Source: an uncultured Alphaproteobacteria bacterium (lineage in GTDB: Bacteria; Pseudomonadota; Alphaproteobacteria; HIMB59; GCA-002718135). From it: a DNA stretch of 36,381 nucleotides. The stretch covers positions 1-36,381 of the forward strand of contig CACFVT010000010.1 of the NCBI GenBank assembly GCA_902569865.1. The letters run 5' to 3'. A program made the position numbers and the translations under genes. A model generated the notes under the pieces. The model ran no database searches. It had not been told where the DNA came from and saw only the letters and a program-made list of their open reading frames with translations. Of the stretch, positions 34,260 through 36,381 are shown piece by piece (the first letter of the stretch is position 1; every line of letters begins with the position of its first letter).

Positions 34260-36311
34260 TGCCTACAATTACTGTTGATAATAAAAAAGTTGAATTCGAA
34301 AATGGTATGACAGTAATGCAAGCCTGTGAATTAGCTGGTGCTGAAATTCCAAGATTTTGTTATCATGAAAAACTATCCATTGCTGGAAATTGCAGAATGT
34401 GCCTTGTAGAAATGGAGAAAGGCCCCCCAAAACCAATTGCTTCCTGTGCTATGCCTGCAGGAGATGGAATGGTGATTAAGACAGATTCTGAAATGGTTAA
34501 AAAGGCAAGAAAGGGTGTTATGGAATTTCTTTTGATAAACCATCCACTAGATTGTCCAATTTGTGATCAAGGAGGTGAGTGTGATCTTCAGGATCAAGCT
34601 CTTCATTATGGCTTTGATAAATCAAGATATGAAGAAAATAAAAGGGCTGTAAAAAACAAACACATGGGTCCATTAGTAAGCACCATTATGACAAGATGTA
34701 TTCATTGCACAAGATGTGTAAGATTCTCTACTGAGGTAGCTGGTGTCGACGATTTAGGGCTTCTTGGAAGAGGAGAGGATGCTGAAATTACAACTTATCT
34801 AGAAAAAACTATCGACTCTGAATTATCTGGAAATGTTATCGATTTATGTCCAGTAGGAGCTTTAACAAGTAAACCTTACGCATTTAAATCTAGACCTTGG
34901 GAATTAAGTAAAACTGAAACTCATGATGTTTTAGATGGAATTGGATCAAGTATAAGAGTTGATACAAAGGGTAAACAAGTTTTAAGAGTATTACCTCGTA
35001 TAAATGAAGATATAAATGAAGAATGGATTAATGATAAAACAAGATTTGCTATAGATGGCCTATCAAGACAAAGATTAGATAAAATTTATATCAGAGAAAA
35101 TAATAAACTAAATGTTTCTAACTGGGATAATGCATTAGATAAAATTAAAAATGAAATAAACAAAAGAGGGAAAGATAAAACTATAACTTTATCTGGAAAA
35201 TTTACAGATGCTGAAACTATAATAGCGACAAAACTTTTTTCAGCAGGGTTAGGTTCTGACTTGTATGATTGTAGATTTGATAACGCTCAGATTGTTCATA
35301 GCGAAGATGAAAGTTATAAATTTAATTCTTCTATTCAAGAAGTTGAAAATGCTGATGCAATTCTTTTGGTTGGATCTAACCCAAGATGGGAAGCAAGTGT
35401 TTTAAATGCAAGAATAAGAAAAGCTTTTATTGATAATAATTGTAAAGTAGGCCTTATTGGCCCTGATCTTGATTTGAATTACTCTTACTCAAAAATTTCT
35501 AATTCTTTAGGAGGACTTAATGATATTTTAGATAATAAATCAGAATTTTCTAAAGATTTATTTAACGCAAAAAATCCCCTAATCATTGTTGGAACATCAG
35601 CAATAAATACCAGTCAGGGCAGTTCAATTTTAAAAACTTGTGCTGAAATTGCTAAAAAATTACCAAACTTTTCAGGCTCTTTCAATCCCTTAAATGTTTT
35701 AAATCAAGATATATCAAGAGTGGGATCATTGGAACTTGGCTTTGTTAATGAATTTTTTGATGGTGATTTTTCAAAAAAAACTTAAAGAACAAATTTATAA
35801 ACATAAACCTGTAGTATTCTTATTAGGTTTAGATGAAATTGATCCAACATCGCTAGAAGAATCTTTTGTGGTATATTGTGGTCATCATGGTGATATCAAT
35901 GCTCAACATGCAGATATAATTTTGCCCACACCTGCATATACAGAAAAATCTTCTACTTTTATGAACATCGAAGGCAGGGTAATTCAAACATCTCGATGTC
36001 ATAATCCTTTGGGTGACTCAAAAGAAGAATGGAAAATATTTAGAGTTTTAAGTGATCTTCTTAGTTGTGGTTTAGATTTTAATAATCTTAATGATGTTAG
36101 AAAAAAATTAGTTAATGAAAATAAAAATTTCCTAGCTTTATTTGAAGTTAATAATTCATCTAAATTGTCTTTTTCATCTAAAGAAAAAATAAAAGATGAA
36201 AATATTTCATACAATATTAAGAATTTTTACATGAACGACTCAATTTCTAGATCTTCTGAAACTATGGCTAAGTGTACAAATGAAATACTTAACAAAGCCA
36301 AAGCTTCATGA
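34259..36311 (+). CDS. nuoG: NADH-quinone oxidoreductase subunit G, with a one-base frameshift
   Basis: The 75-kDa-type subunit holding several Fe-S clusters. The [2Fe-2S] ferredoxin-like N-terminus shows CYHEKLSIAGNCRMC, then HPLDCPICDQGGECDLQDQ and TRCIHCTRCVRFSTEVAG, and the molybdopterin-oxidoreductase-like domain follows. The frame from 34259 stops at 35785, but the normal C-terminal part continues in the next frame (KLKEQIYKHKPVVFLLGLDE, then CGHHGDINAQHADIILPTPAYTEK) to TGA at 36309-36311. The shift falls in an A8 run at 35773-35780; with seven A the gene would be one 683-residue frame, the usual length. Everything around it is intact, so a true null mutation is unlikely. The stop overlaps the nuoH start (ATGA). 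Confidence 0.9.
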
Positions 36312-36381
36312 ATAATTTTTCATATTTAAATGATTTTATAATTCCAGGCAGCATAATTATAGCGCAGATACTGGCTGTGTT
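36308..36381 (+). CDS. nuoH: NADH-quinone oxidoreductase subunit H, 5' part
   Basis: ATG at 36308 overlaps the nuoG stop and opens MNNFSYLNDFIIPGSIIIAQILAV, running off the window edge. The hydrophobic start and its place directly after nuoG fit NuoH, the membrane subunit joining the two arms of complex I. Only about 24 residues are visible, so the call rests on operon order. Confidence 0.75.
   Translation, partial: MNNFSYLNDFIIPGSIIIAQILAV

Overview
The window is about 36 kb of very AT-rich DNA with short or overlapping intergenic spaces and poly-A-rich coding sequence. It looks like a streamlined marine alphaproteobacterium, most likely SAR11 (Pelagibacterales) or a close relative. Supporting points are the alphaproteobacterial gene orders tig-clpP-clpX-lon-hup-tRNA-nuoABCDEFGH and murA-hisG-hisD-infA, and the presence of an MntX-type manganese transporter, which is known from marine bacteria. 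No CRISPR array, insertion sequence, prophage or other mobile element was seen.

Layout. (1) 1-1488: 3' part of an ABC-F ATPase (Uup) broken by two one-base frameshifts in poly-A runs, then a tiny membrane-protein ORF broken by an in-frame TGA. (2) 1485-4875: HpcH/HpaI aldolase, a secreted PQQ-type sugar dehydrogenase, a nitrilase-family amidohydrolase and a SAM methyltransferase. (3) 4872-8157: mntR and mntX transcribed divergently around a clear MntR operator, then a DUF2256 zinc-ribbon mini-gene and a photolyase/cryptochrome. (4) 8165-12072: a small basic ORF, murA, hisG, hisD, infA, yacG, tRNA-Phe. (5) 12145-16355: a GT9 glycosyltransferase coupled to two polar amino-acid ABC permeases, an isolated iolE and a class I glutamine amidotransferase. 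(6) 16345-23051, all minus strand: glpK, parE, glnA, glnB and an aminotransferase. Two tandem glutamine-riboswitch aptamers (glnA RNA motif) lie between glnB and glnA. (7) 23107-29627: tRNA-His, tRNA-Leu, tig-clpP-clpX-lon proteostasis operon, hup, terminator, tRNA-Val, tRNA-Asp. (8) 29780-end: complex I operon nuoA to nuoH (nuoH cut by the window edge), with nuoG frameshifted in a poly-A run.

The most notable signals are regulatory. The tandem aptamers beside the PII gene indicate RNA-level sensing of glutamine for glutamine synthetase. The inverted repeat between mntR and mntX matches the E. coli MntR box, and MntR keeps all six manganese ligands. The three frameshifts (two in uup, one in nuoG) are all exactly one extra A in an A run. 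That pattern points either to homopolymer sequencing errors or to transcriptional slippage; it does not look like ordinary gene decay, because nuoG sits in an otherwise intact essential operon.
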